Assembly (NCBI RefSeq): GCF_003143975.1
Contig: NZ_QFVR01000009.1
Location: 1 to 64,000 of the forward strand
Source of the DNA: Kurthia sibirica
GTDB lineage: Bacteria > Bacillota > Bacilli > Bacillales_A > Planococcaceae
Reading direction: 5' to 3'
Length of the DNA: 64,000 bases
Positions 8,580-17,623 of this stretch are shown piece by piece (the first letter of the stretch is position 1; every line of letters begins with the position of its first letter). The position numbers were made by a program, and so were the translations under genes. The notes beneath the pieces were generated by a model. It made no database searches. It saw nothing but the letters and a program-made list of their open reading frames with translations, and was not told the origin of the DNA.

Positions 8580-8862
8580 TCAGATTTTAAGAAAGGATAT
8601 ACAGCTATAATATTCTTTTGAAATACGGTGAATATCAGCATATACTTCACTATAGTGACATGTGGAAAAATCATGTGTAAACGGAATGTATATTTTGGGG
8701 ATTTGCTCTTTTGTCAATCGCGGTTGATAACCGAGAAGAGCATCAATTGACAAATTAAAATAGGTTGCAAGTTTTGGCAGAATGAGTATGTCAGGAAAAA
8801 TTTGCCCATTTTGAAACTGCTGCCTTTGAAACATTAGATAGCGATGCCATACATAGTGCGAT
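8580..8862 (-). pseudogene. Remnant of an XRE-family transcriptional regulator
   Basis: Read on the minus strand, the open frame begins in the middle of a helix-turn-helix domain: NGQIFPD, LPKLATYFNLSIDALLGYQ and LTKEQI are classic XRE regulator sequence. Just upstream the expected recognition-helix residues NVSKAAVSKW are present but in another frame; comparison with the usual SKWENGQI suggests that about 7 or 8 bases were lost at the junction. The C-terminal part, normally about 200 residues or more, is gone after YYSCISFL. Both ends are therefore degraded and no functional product is expected. Confidence 0.7.
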
Positions 8863-8923
8863 AGATTAGAATGATATTATTATTGAAAAAATCAACTACT
8901 AGTTGACTTAGAGGAGAATGATG

Positions 8924-9895
8924 ATGGATATTTTTAGCAAAATGGACAGTTTAGGAAATAAAAATAATGCCGAAAATTGGAGAGAACAATATGTCAATGC
9001 CTTAGGGACGCTGATGGCGGAAGTACTGAAAAATGATACGCTGTTATTCTCACCATTATATATAGTAGCCACTCAATTAAAGGAAGTAACGACAGTTGAT
9101 CCGTTAGTTGAACCGTTAGTTTGGCAATGTGTTGAATCGGTTTTAGAACAATTTCCGACCTTCGAACAACAGTCAGACTTTCCTTTTTTAATAGAGGAGG
9201 AGGCCGTACCCTTATTTTTAGCAGCAATGACGGGATCACTATCCGCAATTATCGAGTTGGCTCATTTTTATCGGGAGGAAGGGTTAGCACAATGGGCGGT
9301 TAAATGGTATGAAATTGCCGCTGCACAACAGCAAGCAGAAGCCATTTATTGGCTGGGTAATTTTAGCTATGATGGCCAGTATTGTCCCTTTGATCTTGCT
9401 TTTGTTTTTACCAGTTATGAATATGCAGCAGCTGCAAACTTTCCCGACGGTCTAAATAATTTAGCAGATATGTATTTACGAGGTGAATACGTAGTGCAAA
9501 ATGATACGATAGCATTTGAATTATTCCATAGAGCTGCAAAACTAGGCGTTGCCGAATCAATGTATACCCTTGGTTTTTTATATGAGAACGGACGTGGTGT
9601 ACAGCAAGATATGAAAAAATCTAATTATTGGTATCATGAATCTGCGGTCAACGGCGACCTTTTTGCTATTAATAAAATGGGGCATCAGGCTTTTGAGATG
9701 AATAATGGCGAATTGGCGATGACTTGGTATTTACAGGCCGCCGAAAAATTTGATCGACACGGTGAGTTTAATGTTGGCTTTTGTTATGAATCGGGTATAG
9801 GTGTGGAAGTAGATATCAAATTGGCGAAATATTGGTATAAACGGGCTGCATTGCAAGGTGATAGCGAAGCAAAAAGGCGCTTGAATGACCTCTAG
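8924..9895 (+). CDS. Sel1/TPR-repeat protein
   Basis: A 323-residue soluble protein whose C-terminal two thirds consist of Sel1-like helical repeats, for example GLNNLADMYLRGEYV, SMYTLGFLYENGRGV with DMKKSNYWYHESA, and EFNVGFCYESGIGVEVDIKL with AKYWYKRAA. Such repeats serve protein-protein contacts; no enzymatic domain is visible. Three ATG codons in a row begin at 8918; GAGGAG at 8911-8916 favours the third (8924). It is followed after 34 bases by cutC and may be co-transcribed with it. The partner is unknown. Confidence 0.8.
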   Translation: MDIFSKMDSLGNKNNAENWREQYVNALGTLMAEVLKNDTLLFSPLYIVATQLKEVTTVDPLVEPLVWQCVESVLEQFPTFEQQSDFPFLIEEEAVPLFLAAMTGSLSAIIELAHFYREEGLAQWAVKWYEIAAAQQQAEAIYWLGNFSYDGQYCPFDLAFVFTSYEYAAAANFPDGLNNLADMYLRGEYVVQNDTIAFELFHRAAKLGVAESMYTLGFLYENGRGVQQDMKKSNYWYHESAVNGDLFAINKMGHQAFEMNNGELAMTWYLQAAEKFDRHGEFNVGFCYESGIGVEVDIKLAKYWYKRAALQGDSEAKRRLNDL

Positions 9896-9929
9896 CCAAA
9901 CAATGAATAGATGAAGGAGTTGGCAAAAT

Positions 9930-10613
9930 TTGTTAGAAATAATCGCTACAAGTGTAGAAGATGCCATAATTGCAGAAGCGGGTGGAGCAAATCGCTTGGA
10001 ATTATGCAGCGCACTGTCAGAGGATGGTCTTACACCGAGCTTAGGACTCATAAAGAATGTTGTAGCGGCTGTAGATATTCCTGTTTTTGTTATGTTAAGA
10101 CCACATAATAATGGTTTTTATTATGAGGAAGATGATATAGCAGTGATGATTGATGATTTACAAGCGATAAAATTGTTAGGTGCGGCGGGTGTTGTATTGG
10201 GTGCGTTAACGAAGGAAAATATAATTGATGAGTTTTTTTTGAAAAAAATAGTACCACATTGTGAGGGGCTACAAATTACATTTCATCGAGCCTTCGATGA
10301 AGTGGAAAATCAAGTACAAGCTTTAGAGATTTTGAAAAAATATCCCCAAATTGGACGAGTTTTAACATCGGGTAGTGAAAAAACAGCTTTTAACGGCTTA
10401 CAACAACTTCAATTATTAAATAACCATGCTGAGCATATCATTATTTTAGCTGGAGCGGGTGTTTCAGCTGACAATGCACCAGCTATTTTAAGAGCTGGGA
10501 TCAAAGAAATACATGTCGGTTCTGCAGTACGTTTTGGCAAAAGTTTTTTACAACCAATTGATATAGAAGAAGTTCGTAAAATAACAGCACAAAGCGCAAA
10601 ATTCAGCAAATAA
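9930..10613 (+). CDS. cutC: CutC family protein
   Basis: TIM-barrel protein of the CutC family (227 residues). Family signatures are the start LEIIATSVEDAIIAEAGGANRLELC, which spans residues 2-26 and ends in the conserved RxELC, then FVMLRPH, FHRAFDE and TSGSEKTAF, and the C-terminal GAGVSADN and HVGSAVR. CutC was linked to copper tolerance in E. coli, but the biochemical role is uncertain. The start is TTG at 9930, since AAGGAG (9914-9919) is 10 bases upstream and the protein begins exactly where the family does. Confidence 0.85.
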   Translation: MLEIIATSVEDAIIAEAGGANRLELCSALSEDGLTPSLGLIKNVVAAVDIPVFVMLRPHNNGFYYEEDDIAVMIDDLQAIKLLGAAGVVLGALTKENIIDEFFLKKIVPHCEGLQITFHRAFDEVENQVQALEILKKYPQIGRVLTSGSEKTAFNGLQQLQLLNNHAEHIIILAGAGVSADNAPAILRAGIKEIHVGSAVRFGKSFLQPIDIEEVRKITAQSAKFSK

Positions 10614-10689
10614 TAGACATGTCAATGTCGTTCTATTTTACAGTTGATGTGCTATATTAGTCTTGAATTTTACTAGCAGTGCGCATTTT

Positions 10690-10724
10690 AAGTACAGCAA
10701 GGTTGCAAATGCTGTGCTTTTTTA
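10690..10724 (+). terminator. Terminator of cutC
   Basis: AAGTACAGCA (10690-10699) pairs with TGCTGTGCTT (10710-10719), one G-T pair included, followed by six T. Confidence 0.8.
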
Positions 10725-10819
10725 TATTCTTTTTTGTTGATAGCAATTTATTGTGAGGGCAGAGCAGACTTGCCTACAAGACTGCTCTATTCTATCACCT
10801 ATATTTGGAAAAATAAAAG

Positions 10820-10860
10820 AAAGTGAGTTAAATGGAGAGAAGCCATTTAACTCACTTTAC
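10820..10860. terminator. Terminator of the minus-strand serine hydrolase gene
   Basis: A perfect 16-bp stem, arms 10820-10835 and 10843-10858, lies just beyond the stop codon of the minus-strand gene. On the minus strand it is followed by a T-rich stretch. Confidence 0.75.
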
Positions 10861-10873
10861 AAGAGGTAGCGTA

Positions 10874-11659
10874 TTATCTTTTGTCAAATAGCCAACTGTG
10901 AATAATCGTACTCATATCAGCCATTAATTTTGTACCATGATGAACTTCTACTAACTGTGAAGTAAGTACGGTCACATACAGACGATAATGCCCGACGAGG
11001 AAAATGGCGGTATCGTGCTCGATTAAATCAAGTGTACCTGATTTGCTGGCGATCGTGATGGTATCATAGGCATCATTTAACGCTCCAAGGCGATCGGTGA
11101 ACTGCTGGTTTTTCATGATGTTGAGTGCAAGTTGGCGACTGTCGTTTGTCAATACCTCATTTTCCTCACCAATGAGCAATAGTAATTTGTGTAAATCATT
11201 AGCGGATACATAGTTGTTTTTGCCTTTTAATTGGGCTTCTTCATCCATAAAATAACGTTCAATTACTGTTTGCTTTAAGTGTAATTTTTCACAGAACGCA
11301 TTGATTGGTTGAATGCCTAATTCTTTTAATAATAAATTTGAAGCTGTGTTGTCAGATACAATAATCATTAACTCAATTAAATTTAAAATACTTTGAGGTG
11401 GTGGAGAAGTTAAGGCGCTTAGAACACCTGAACCACCAACTGTAGATGTAATCGCAATTTTCTTATGAAGATCCAGACGACCATGTTGTGCTTCATGTAG
11501 AGCATAAAGCATAATGGGTACCTTTATCACACTTGCAGCAATTGTCTGCTCCTCGCCATTTAACACACGGCTATTGTCATGATCGGCAATGACAACAGCA
11601 ATATGACCATTAAAAGATTGGATAATTGGATTGAGTCTTTCATACAAACTATCGACCAT
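10874..11659 (-). CDS. Class A beta-lactamase-like serine hydrolase, cytosolic
   Basis: The 261-residue protein has the three active-site motifs of the penicillin-recognising fold: S43-V-I-K46, S101-D102-N103, and K205-S206-G207. It begins directly with the catalytic domain: there is no signal peptide or lipobox, so it should stay in the cytoplasm, unlike true secreted beta-lactamases. The Omega-loop Glu of class A enzymes is not obvious to me. Many Bacillales carry such stand-alone serine hydrolases with unknown substrate, and resistance should not be assumed. GGGAGG precedes the ATG on the minus strand. Confidence 0.8.
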   Translation of the reverse strand: MVDSLYERLNPIIQSFNGHIAVVIADHDNSRVLNGEEQTIAASVIKVPIMLYALHEAQHGRLDLHKKIAITSTVGGSGVLSALTSPPPQSILNLIELMIIVSDNTASNLLLKELGIQPINAFCEKLHLKQTVIERYFMDEEAQLKGKNNYVSANDLHKLLLLIGEENEVLTNDSRQLALNIMKNQQFTDRLGALNDAYDTITIASKSGTLDLIEHDTAIFLVGHYRLYVTVLTSQLVEVHHGTKLMADMSTIIHSWLFDKR

Positions 11660-11963
11660 TAATAATCAACCTCCCTGTCTTTAAAATAATTGTAACGTAT
11701 ATTGACTGAAAAGGAAAAAAAAGGCGTATATTTTATTCGATTATTTATGAATTGTTAAAAACAGTTAATTTGAACTAAGATAATTGAAAAGCTTGTCATC
11801 TCAAGCTTCTATGAGCTATTGATCTAAAAATGTGATGTATTAGCAAAGAATCATCACATTAGCGAATGAATAAAAAGCTTATTAATGTACAAAATATTCT
11901 ATTTTATGTTAGTATGTTATTACTGATAGGAAATATCAGAATATTTGTAATTGGAGTGATCAT
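11660..11963. other. Intergenic region without a recognised gene
   Basis: About 300 AT-rich bases lie between divergent genes and should hold both promoters. I see no open frame, repeat or RNA that I can support. Confidence 0.5.
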
Positions 11964-12209
11964 ATGCTAAATGTAAAAATCACAAAAGAAGAATTTCACT
12001 ATGTCGCTGAGTATGTTTCAAATGCTACGCAAGAAGTGAAAAAATTATCGATGCGTTCACTACATGATATGGTCTATAATATTGGACGTTTTGTACCGAT
12101 GAATACAGTTCATTTTCACATTCCCGATAATTTAACTAAATCACTATTAACCACATTAAAATTAGAATATCCGGGAGAGTTGTATGAACATAAAATCACA
12201 GTCCACTAA
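11964..12209 (+). CDS. Small hypothetical protein (81 aa)
   Basis: I do not recognise this protein. It is small, soluble and rich in hydrophobic-charged alternation, without signal peptide, membrane segment or cysteine pair. A clear TTGGAG site lies before the ATG and a strong terminator 20 bases after the stop, so it looks like a genuine single-gene unit. The C-terminal segment LEYPGELYEHKITVH could form beta strands. Confidence 0.65.
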   Translation: MLNVKITKEEFHYVAEYVSNATQEVKKLSMRSLHDMVYNIGRFVPMNTVHFHIPDNLTKSLLTTLKLEYPGELYEHKITVH

Positions 12210-12230
12210 TATAATTGATGGACCTCAGAG

Positions 12231-12268
12231 ATTGGGGGTAACTTGTAACTAGTTGCCTCCAATTTTTT
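12231..12268 (+). terminator. Terminator of the 81-aa gene
   Basis: attgggggtaac (12231-12242) pairs with gttgcctccaat (12252-12263) with two G-T pairs, followed by six T. Confidence 0.8.
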
Positions 12269-12361
12269 ATTTGTTCAAAATACATATGAATACGCTACAA
12301 CAAGGAACAGTTAGGCTAGTATATACTGAACTCACTAGTAGATATTAATAGAAAATAACAT

Positions 12362-12402
12362 AAACAGCACAGATCACCCAATAGAGGCGAGCTGTGCTGT
12401 TT
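12362..12402 (-). terminator. Terminator downstream of the minus-strand gene pair
   Basis: aaacagcacag (12362-12372) and ctgtgctgttt (12392-12402) pair perfectly over 11 bases and lie 33 bases past the stop codon of the minus-strand membrane protein gene. Confidence 0.65.
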
Positions 12403-12434
12403 AGCATTAACTGCTTATCATGTAGCATATATGA

Positions 12435-12713
12435 TTAATCGTCACTCTTCTTTTTTTTGCGCCAATTGCGAGGATGTAACGAGCTACGGAATTTAGTCAC
12501 AAGCTCCTTACCCACGAGTAACGCACCTATCCAAAAGAAAATTTCAGCGATAATGAAACAACTAGCGATAGCTGTTGCTTTCATAGCAGTTGTAAGCGAG
12601 ACAAATGCTATGGCAATTGGTATGAGCCAAAATAGGCAGGCAAGACCAATACATACCATCCCTATTTTGAAAAGTATTGTTTTTTTTGTAGGTATAACTG
12701 GTTCAGTTTCCAC
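12435..12713 (-). CDS. Small two-helix membrane protein (transporter-suffix-like)
   Basis: A 92-residue protein with two hydrophobic segments (about residues 14-36 and 44-68) and a very basic C-terminus (RNWRKKKKSDD). The pattern resembles the short Bacillales family called transporter suffix domain proteins, which look like the last two helices of a carrier standing alone. Its job is unknown. Translation starts at GTG (complement of 12711-12713) with GGAG 8 bases upstream. It follows the GNAT gene by 18 bases on the same strand and is probably co-transcribed with it. Confidence 0.7.
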   Translation of the reverse strand: METEPVIPTKKTILFKIGMVCIGLACLFWLIPIAIAFVSLTTAMKATAIASCFIIAEIFFWIGALLVGKELVTKFRSSLHPRNWRKKKKSDD

Positions 12714-12731
12714 AAGCTCAACTCCATTTTC

Positions 12732-13241
12732 TTAAAAGGATTTATCATAGGCTACGCAATCAAAATCAACATCTTCACCATAATTAACAATGCCTGCATA
12801 ACGATAATTATTTTTTTCAGCAACACGTTGCATGACGATATTACGTTCATGTGTATCCAGTCGGATTTGTGAAAACTGTAGTTCTTTTGCTAACTGTTCT
12901 AAAGCCGTTAATAAATGTGTACCAACGCCTTTATTGGCTGTCGCTAGGCTAACTGCCATACGGTGAACAGTAATATAGGGCTCATCGGACGCCCAACTTC
13001 CTTTTTCAATGGTATCATAGACTGCTTCACCGTGAGGGTCAACTGCTACAGTCGCTACGTATTGATCGTCATCAACTAATAAATAACTAATGCCCCTATG
13101 TATATCATCAGTAATATTGTCAATGGCAGGGTATTCACCTTGCCATTGATCGATACCTAGATTTTTCAAAGCAATTCGTCCATCTTCGATTATGTTCATA
13201 ATGACGTCGAGTTGTTGTATATTTGCTTGGATTAGTTTCAT
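12732..13241 (-). CDS. GNAT family N-acetyltransferase
   Basis: A 169-residue acetyltransferase. The acetyl-CoA binding core is visible as VHRMAVSLATANKGVGTHLL (beta-4 and the P-loop, here ANKGVG), followed by the helix and the late LDTHERN...RYAGIVNYGE segment. The acceptor substrate cannot be predicted. I chose the inner ATG at 13241, because AGAGGTG lies at the right distance upstream; the longer frame would add 14 residues without a ribosome binding site. Confidence 0.85.
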   Translation of the reverse strand: MKLIQANIQQLDVIMNIIEDGRIALKNLGIDQWQGEYPAIDNITDDIHRGISYLLVDDDQYVATVAVDPHGEAVYDTIEKGSWASDEPYITVHRMAVSLATANKGVGTHLLTALEQLAKELQFSQIRLDTHERNIVMQRVAEKNNYRYAGIVNYGEDVDFDCVAYDKSF

Positions 13242-13429
13242 GGAATCACCTCTATTATAATCTGTTAAAGTCCTCATCATCATAGTATGAAACGCTTCAA
13301 ATGTAAATATTTTTCGCTATTTGTGACAATGTATATTAACAATTTTTCAAATAGTTTGTAAATTACTTGATTATAACAGTTTTATATATTATAGTTGTGT
13401 TATATAACAAAAGAATAGGGGATGAAAAC

Positions 13430-14596
13430 ATGACACACAAAGAATATTTATTGATCCCGGGACCGACACCGATAGCAGATGAAGTATATGAGGCACTTGG
13501 CCAAGAAACTATGGGACATACGGACCCTCGCTTCACCAAAATTTATAAACATGCTATTGATTTGACGAAGGAGCTATTTAATACAGATGCAGAGGCCTAT
13601 GTGATTTCGGGTTCAGGTACATTAGCAATGGAAATGGCCATCGTCAATACGGTTAGTAAGGGTGATCGTATATTGGTTGTCAGTCATGGTTACTTCGGTG
13701 ACCGTTTCATCCCGCTAGCGCAAGCCTTTGGTATTGAAGTAGATGTGCTACAAGCAGAATGGGGTACACAAGTATCGTTAGAATTAATTCAACAACAATT
13801 GAAAGCGCATACGTATAAAGCGGTCACCGTAACACATGTCGATACATCGACTGGTGTTGTTGCAAATATTGAACAATTAATCCCGATTGTAAAAGCTGCT
13901 AACGCCTTATTTATTTTGGATGGTGTTTGTGCAACTGCAGCATTAGAAGAGAATATGGGGAAGGGATATGGTAGTGAAGAAGCGAAGATTGATATCGTGT
14001 TAAGTGGTTCTCAAAAAGCAATTGGTGTACCACCAGGATTAGCCATCATCGCATTTTCGGAGGAAGCATTAGCAGCAAGACAAGATTTAGATACTGTACC
14101 AGCATACTATGCTGATATTAATAATTGGCGGAATGTTATGGATAATCCAAGCAATTATTTTGCCACACCACCCGTTAATTTAATATATGCCTATGAATGT
14201 GCTATGAAAATTGTCTTACAAGAAGGAATGGAAGCCCGTATTAAACGTCATGAAAATTATGGAGCAGCCATTCGTCGTGCGCTTAATGCTTTTGGGATGA
14301 CACCATTAGCGAAAGAAGCGGTAGCAGCACCAACTTTGAGCTGTATTTTATATCCAGAAGGTATAAACGATGTAGAATTTAGAGCGAAATTAGCTGAACG
14401 AGGAATTATCGTCGCAGGTGCGTTAGCTCATTTAGCAGGCAAAGCATTCCGAATCGGTCATATGGGTAGTGTAACAGCGACAGTACTGGAACATGCTATT
14501 TGTCAGATTGGCGAAGTATTGGAAGATATGGGGCATAAGGTAACAATCGGTGCTGCATTAAAAGCATTTCGACAAGTATTGACAGTAGAAGTATAA
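13430..14596 (+). CDS. Class V aminotransferase (alanine/serine-glyoxylate type)
   Basis: PLP-dependent fold-type I aminotransferase of 388 residues. Markers are LLIPGPTPIADEVYEAL and MGHTDPRF near the start, SGSGTLAMEMA for phosphate binding, HVDTSTGVV, and the cofactor lysine in LSGSQKAIGVPPG. The family includes alanine-glyoxylate, serine-pyruvate and ureidoglycine-glyoxylate (PucG) aminotransferases; no neighbouring purine-degradation or serine-cycle gene helps to choose. The ATG at 13430 follows AGGGG; the frame is open further upstream but that part has no ribosome binding site. Confidence 0.9.
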   Translation: MTHKEYLLIPGPTPIADEVYEALGQETMGHTDPRFTKIYKHAIDLTKELFNTDAEAYVISGSGTLAMEMAIVNTVSKGDRILVVSHGYFGDRFIPLAQAFGIEVDVLQAEWGTQVSLELIQQQLKAHTYKAVTVTHVDTSTGVVANIEQLIPIVKAANALFILDGVCATAALEENMGKGYGSEEAKIDIVLSGSQKAIGVPPGLAIIAFSEEALAARQDLDTVPAYYADINNWRNVMDNPSNYFATPPVNLIYAYECAMKIVLQEGMEARIKRHENYGAAIRRALNAFGMTPLAKEAVAAPTLSCILYPEGINDVEFRAKLAERGIIVAGALAHLAGKAFRIGHMGSVTATVLEHAICQIGEVLEDMGHKVTIGAALKAFRQVLTVEV

Positions 14597-14615
14597 AAAC
14601 AACTAAAAAAACAGC

Positions 14616-14650
14616 GCGTTCAGAGTGTGAAATCTTTGAACGCTTTTTTG
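14616..14650 (+). terminator. Terminator of the aminotransferase gene
   Basis: GCGTTCA (14616-14622) pairs with TGAACGC (14637-14643), followed by TTTTTTG. Confidence 0.75.
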
Positions 14651-14832
14651 ATGTGCTAAGAAAAAAGAGGAATAGTTCATGAACTTTTATACTATATTCT
14701 TTTTATTTTCATCAATAAAACAATCATTTAGTGGAGAGATTTTTTCTTTTAATAATCGAATAGACTAAATTTAGCTAGTTTATAACGAATTCTTTGATAA
14801 TTCGCATAATTGTTGTTAAAATTAATAACAGA

Positions 14833-14852
14833 GACTGAATCACAATTCAGTC
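14833..14852 (+). promoter_or_regulatory. Palindrome upstream of the acyl-CoA ligase, possible operator
   Basis: GACTGAAT and ATTCAGTC are perfect inverted copies separated by CACA, 28 bases before the acyl-CoA ligase start. The position and symmetry suit a dimeric repressor. It is not a good match to the FadR box seen at 54185. Confidence 0.4.
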
Positions 14853-14880
14853 GAGAGGGTTATAGGAAGGCGGAGTCAAT

Positions 14881-16347
14881 ATGTTAATGATGGATGTGCT
14901 TGAGAAAAATGCGACCGAAATTGGTGATAAAGTAGCAATTGTCTTTCAGAACGAAGAAATAACATATGCACAGTTTTATAACGAGGCTCAGCGGGTTGCA
15001 GCATATTTACAGCAGCAACAACTGGGAAAAGGGGATATTGTTGCGCTACTAATGGAGAATACGGCGAAATTTCCAATTGCCTATTTTGCAGTTCAGATGG
15101 CTGGTTATATTGTTATGCCGATTAATACGAAGTTGGCTCCACCAGAAGTAGAATTTATTTTTAAAAATTCTCAAGCTAAAGGCGTCATAGTCGATTCAAC
15201 ACTAACGAACACGTTAGAGGCTATCGATTATCATAATCACTTTACTATATTGACAGAAGAATTATTTTTTTTGGAACGATTCGACTACGCTAAACCGTTA
15301 GTAGATGATGCTGATATTGCCGTTGTCATGTATACATCAGGTACGACGGGTAAACCAAAGGGTGTGATGTTAACGCATCGTAATATTTACATAACTGCTG
15401 ATATTTGGGCAGAACCGATGCAATTAACTGCCGACGATCGCCTGTTCATCTGCACGCCATTATTTCATTGTGCTGGAGCGCATGTCTTTATGGTACCCGC
15501 TTTCCGTTATGGAGCGACATTTATTATTGAAGCAGGCTTTTCACCAAAAAATATTGTCCGTCAGTTGAGCGAGACAAAAGCGACATTTTTCTTTGGTGTG
15601 TCAGCAATGTATACACTCATTTTGAATGATGACCATCGCCTAGCTTATGATCTGTCCTCATTACGATTGTTTGGTTATGGTGCAGCACCGATGCCATTTG
15701 AACTTATTAAACGATTGAAAGAAGCGTATCCAGCCATTAAGGTACAAAACTTCTATGGCCAAACTGAAAATTCACCTGCAGCTTCGTCTTTAACAGATGA
15801 AGATGCGTTAACAAAAATAGGTTCAGTTGGTAAACCGTTACGTGATACGGAGATTCGTATTGATGATGGTAATGGACAGTCGCTGCCGCAAGGGTATGTT
15901 GGTGAAATTGTCGTCAAGGGTCCGCAAGTCATGAAAGGCTACTTAAATAATGATATTGAAACAGAAATGGCATTACGCGACGGCTGGTTGTATTCAGGAG
16001 ATTTAGGTCGACTTGATGAAGAAGGATATTTATATATCGTCGATCGTAAAAAAGATATGATTATTCGTAGTGGTGAAAATATTTATCCAATTGAGGTAGA
16101 AGAGGTACTGTATCAAATCCCAACGATATTAGAAGCGGCTGTTGTCGGAATTCCGCATGCAATCTATGGTGAAGTACCTAAAGCATATATTCGGTTAAAA
16201 GATGGTCATATGGCAACAGAACAACAAATTCTAGATTATTGTGCTACGCAATTAGCCAAATATAAATTACCATTTGAAATGGAATTCATCGATGAACTTC
16301 CTAGAAATGCATCGGGGAAAGTATTAAAACATGTGCTGAGAGCTTAA
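14881..16347 (+). CDS. Long-chain acyl-CoA ligase (AMP-binding)
   Basis: An ANL-superfamily adenylating enzyme of 488 residues that would activate a carboxylic acid, most likely a fatty acid, as its CoA thioester. Core motifs in order: MYTSGTTGKPKGVMLTHRN (P-loop, about residue 150), NFYGQTEN (A5), YSGDLGRLDEEGYLYIVDRK (A7), and the C-terminal lysine in PRNASGKVLK (A10), all intact. The chain length preference cannot be read from sequence. Start ATG after GGAAGG; a second ATG follows at 14887. Single gene with its own terminator. Confidence 0.9.
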   Translation: MLMMDVLEKNATEIGDKVAIVFQNEEITYAQFYNEAQRVAAYLQQQQLGKGDIVALLMENTAKFPIAYFAVQMAGYIVMPINTKLAPPEVEFIFKNSQAKGVIVDSTLTNTLEAIDYHNHFTILTEELFFLERFDYAKPLVDDADIAVVMYTSGTTGKPKGVMLTHRNIYITADIWAEPMQLTADDRLFICTPLFHCAGAHVFMVPAFRYGATFIIEAGFSPKNIVRQLSETKATFFFGVSAMYTLILNDDHRLAYDLSSLRLFGYGAAPMPFELIKRLKEAYPAIKVQNFYGQTENSPAASSLTDEDALTKIGSVGKPLRDTEIRIDDGNGQSLPQGYVGEIVVKGPQVMKGYLNNDIETEMALRDGWLYSGDLGRLDEEGYLYIVDRKKDMIIRSGENIYPIEVEEVLYQIPTILEAAVVGIPHAIYGEVPKAYIRLKDGHMATEQQILDYCATQLAKYKLPFEMEFIDELPRNASGKVLKHVLRA

Positions 16348-16404
16348 GTATTATAGCAAACACTTCATGGGCGTAGATATTAGGTCAAAAGTGTTAGTTA
16401 AATA

Positions 16405-16446
16405 AAAAAGCATGATAGGGTAATTGACCCCTATCATGCTTTTTAG
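16405..16446 (+). terminator. Terminator of the acyl-CoA ligase gene
   Basis: aaagcatgataggg (16407-16420) pairs with ccctatcatgcttt (around 16429-16442), flanked by A and T runs, so it could act in both directions. Confidence 0.8.
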
Positions 16447-16513
16447 TTTTGATATATGATAGTAAATGCCGTTTAAAAAGCCGTTATATTTATAAAAGAA
16501 TGGAGTTTATGTT

Positions 16514-16825
16514 TTGTTTATTAGAGTATATATGAACGCTTCAACAGAGCTTGAAGCAACAACACACTTGCAAAAACTATTGAATTTAGGTGAAAAAATA
16601 CAGTTGCCATTAAAAAGAGAGAAAATGGCACCATATTTAGATTTTCAAGACTCATATGAAATTGAATTAGAAAGTCACCAAGCATCAGATAAGCAACTGC
16701 TAGAACTACTTGAAGGCATTGCAACAAGATGGAATGAACTACCGTCTAGTATGGTAGCGATAAAGCAAGACAACTGCCTATTGATGGAGCAAGTTGAAAT
16801 GATTGAAGTATTCCCAGAAAATTAA
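16514..16825 (+). CDS. Hypothetical protein (103 aa)
   Basis: I do not recognise a family. The protein is soluble and acidic, with an alternating pattern that suggests a small alpha/beta fold: an N-terminal strand MFIRVYMNAS, a helix around residues 12-25, a strand DSYEIELES, a helix QLLELLEGIATRW and a last strand VEMIEVFP. Translation probably starts at TTG (16514), 8 bases after TGGAG. It is followed at once by a hairpin terminator. Confidence 0.6.
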   Translation: MFIRVYMNASTELEATTHLQKLLNLGEKIQLPLKREKMAPYLDFQDSYEIELESHQASDKQLLELLEGIATRWNELPSSMVAIKQDNCLLMEQVEMIEVFPEN

Positions 16826-16833
16826 TAAATTGT

Positions 16834-16870
16834 TTGAGTTCGCTAACTAAAGCGAGCTTATTTTTTTTGG
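16834..16870 (+). terminator. Terminator of the 103-aa gene
   Basis: TGAGTTCGCT pairs with AGCGAGCTTA (with G-T pairs) and is followed by TTTTTTTT. Confidence 0.7.
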
Positions 16871-17207
16871 CTTTAGATAAAATAGTGGATAGGTATGCAA
16901 TAGTGTTTTTTTGTTTGATACTATTTGTTAGGATTTTCAAACAATCTCACATCGTATTTGACGTATAAAAAATACAAGATCACCACGGCGCGTTCTACTC
17001 GCAGTTAGTCTTAGTGCTGTGATAATTTTTATCATCTACGGCATAACCCCCAAAATAAATTTATTGCCAACCTCTGGTTATCTTCATTTATGCTAGAGCG
17101 TCTTACCCACTTTTTAAACGCTTATACGTGAAATTTGCATTAGAATTAACAGCAAATTATAATTGAATGAACAGATAAAGACAATATATGTTAGCGGAGG
17201 GGATTTA
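16871..17207. other. Intergenic region with a repeat fragment
   Basis: About 340 bases without a supported gene. It contains at 16919-16945 a 27-base stretch that matches 62824-62850 with one difference (see the repeat entries), and then sequence with no recognisable coding content up to the decayed effector-binding gene. Confidence 0.5.
16919..16945 (+). repeat. Copy of dispersed repeat family 2 (core only)
   Basis: tactatttgttaggatttt followed by caaacaat matches 26 of 27 bases with 62824-62850 and with the insertion target of the element at 51935-52777. Only the core of the repeat is kept here; homology stops after caaacaat. Confidence 0.65.
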
Positions 17208-17623
17208 TTGGAATCAAAAATAACAGAGTTAAATGGTTTTGCTATCGTTGGAAAAAAGCTTACCGTCAGTACAGTGAACGGTGAAAATATCTGAGTTTTG
17301 GCAACAAGCAAATAGCCCTGGCGGTTTATCACATCATTTATTGGCGCTTAATGATGGCAATATTGAAGGACTACTGAATTGCCGTTGATTCTAGCCACTC
17401 TGCAGATGTAACACATTTAGAGATCCCAGCTGCAAAATGGTTGTAATTTGAAGTGACAGGCCCCATGCCAAAAGCGATTCAGCAAACTTGGCAGCAAGTT
17501 TTCACAGTCATTTTACCAGCAAATAATTGGCAGATTGCATTGCCCATTCAAATTGAATATTATCCGCCAAATTTTACAGGGAATGATACAGATGTATGTG
17601 AAATTTGGATACCAATTGTATAA
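17208..17623 (+). pseudogene. Decayed AraC/GyrI-type effector-binding domain protein
   Basis: A start TTG after GGAGGGG opens the frame LESKITELNGFAIVGKKL, which soon hits TGA. Shifting frame restores SEFWQQANSPGGLSHHLLAL, then another stop, then SADVTHLEIPAAKW, a third stop, and finally FEVTGPMPKAIQQTWQQV and YYPPNFTG...CEIWIPIV to a normal stop at 17623. The pieces in order make up a complete GyrI-like/effector-binding domain protein of about 140 residues, as often found stand-alone in Bacilli. At least two frameshifts and two or more stops make it nonfunctional. Confidence 0.8.

Noticed and set aside
10874-11659. Calling the serine hydrolase a resistance beta-lactamase
   Set aside because: No signal peptide or lipobox and no clear Omega-loop Glu; a cytosolic hydrolase is the safer reading.
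14833-14852. FadR box upstream of the acyl-CoA ligase
   Set aside because: The palindrome is perfect but its sequence (GACTGAAT-CACA-ATTCAGTC) does not fit the FadR consensus, unlike the site at 54185.
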